Positions 63,405 to 64,000 of a stretch of DNA of 64,000 bases are shown here, piece by piece (the stretch's first letter is position 1; every line of letters starts with the position of its first letter). A program made the translations under genes and the position numbers. The notes beneath the pieces were generated by a model, which made no database searches, was not told the origin of the DNA, and saw only the letters and a program-made list of their open reading frames with translations. The stretch spans positions 3,596,001 to 3,660,000 of the forward strand of contig NZ_CP042171.1 in NCBI RefSeq assembly GCF_005938645.2. The letters run 5' to 3'. The stretch is from Pedobacter sp. KBS0701. GTDB lineage: Bacteria > Bacteroidota > Bacteroidia > Sphingobacteriales > Sphingobacteriaceae.

Positions 63405-64000
63405 TTGAAAACCCCGCAAAACATATCCGAATTTAAACAAAAAGTATTACACTGGGCCAATCAGTTCGAGGTATGTTGTTTCTTTGATTCAAATGAATAC
63501 AAAGATGCTTATTCTGCTTACGATTTCATTATCGCTGCTGATATTCATGCAGAATTAATATGTTCTGCAGGTAATGCCTTCGATCAGCTAAAAAACTTTT
63601 ATGCTTTTCACAAACAATGGATTTTCGGCTATTTTAGCTACGATTTAAAAAACGAAATAGAAGATCTTCAATCTAATAATCCCGACGGTTTAAACTTCCC
63701 GGATTTATACTTTTTTGTTCCAAAATACCTGGTTGCTTTTAAGGATGGACAAGCTGAAGTGCTGCTTGGTAAGGAATCAGTTTTAGAAGAAATTGAATTG
63801 TTTCAACTGCAAAAAAAAGAAGAATCGGGAACTATACAGATTTCACAAAGATTATCGAAAGATCAATATATCCATAAAGTTGAAGCTTTAAGAAGTCACA
63901 TTCTGAGGGGAGACATTTATGAAGTCAATTTCTGCCAGGAGTTTTTTTCAGAAAATGCAGAAATAGAACCTGTACAAACTTTCGAGTTGCTAAATAAAAT
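63405..64000 (+). CDS. pabB: Aminodeoxychorismate synthase component I (3' end outside window)
   Basis: 198 complete codons visible, open to the window edge. The reading begins at TTG 63405 because the frame has no ATG in this part and a stop at 63354-63356. The N-terminal region (residues about 1-130) shows WIFGYFSYDLKNEIEDL, and chorismate-binding homology begins at LSKDQYIHKVEALRSHILRGDIYEVNFCQEF, typical of PabB/anthranilate-synthase-I proteins. It converts chorismate to aminodeoxychorismate with PabA for folate. The start codon is uncertain. Confidence 0.85.
   Translation, partial: MKTPQNISEFKQKVLHWANQFEVCCFFDSNEYKDAYSAYDFIIAADIHAELICSAGNAFDQLKNFYAFHKQWIFGYFSYDLKNEIEDLQSNNPDGLNFPDLYFFVPKYLVAFKDGQAEVLLGKESVLEEIELFQLQKKEESGTIQISQRLSKDQYIHKVEALRSHILRGDIYEVNFCQEFFSENAEIEPVQTFELLNK

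Overview
The window is chromosomal DNA from a Bacteroidota bacterium, most likely the Sphingobacteriaceae (Pedobacter-like). The evidence is two SusC/SusD pairs, an ECF sigma/FecR surface-signalling set, Gld-type ABC genes, BshB1, DUF4294, TAnnTTTG-type promoters and almost no Shine-Dalgarno sites. This is inferred from gene families; no 16S rRNA or tRNA gene was recognised.

Layout. (1) 1-9.8 kb: part of a polysaccharide utilisation locus on the minus strand (DUF4959 lipoprotein cut by the edge, SusD, SusC, GH29 fucosidase-like enzyme), divergent from a histidine kinase/OmpR-type regulator pair. (2) 10-23.2 kb: a minus-strand ECF sigma / ABC ATPase / GldF-GldG fusion / FecR / STN-SusC / SusD / M16 protease locus, where an ABC cassette sits between the sigma and FecR genes. 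(3) 23.3-25.7 kb: UBP zinc-finger protein, a cysteine-less thioredoxin-reductase-like flavoprotein and small proteins. (4) 25.7-51 kb: four related sigma-54 activators, two TPR-HisKA_2 kinases, and a compact 12-gene minus-strand cluster (isochorismatase-like, porin, M17 N-domain protein, amidohydrolase, DoxX, Dps, YoaK, kinase, MhqO-like dioxygenase, GNAT, MhqD-like hydrolase, TMEM175), plus a Na+/H+ antiporter and a chloroperoxidase-like hydrolase. (5) 51.6-64 kb: lysine 6-transaminase operon, acyl-CoA dehydrogenase, a bshB1/peroxidase/DUF4294 operon, RelA/SpoT, Fur-family regulator, PurA, a RelE/ParE toxin-antitoxin pair and the start of pabB.

The most interesting signal is in region 4. A palindrome-like site close to AACGATATATCGTT, usually extended by GATTTACG, recurs in the intergenic regions of the 25.2-50 kb block. 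At five promoters a GG-N10-G (-24/-12-like) element lies 62-64 bp from the centre of the site. This suggests that the four activators and their targets (the 12-gene cluster, the flavoprotein operon, the antiporter, the hydrolase and the activators themselves) form one sigma-54-dependent regulon. Its gene content points to quinone/electrophile, oxidative and ionic stress. The regulon, its inducer and its physiological role are inferences.
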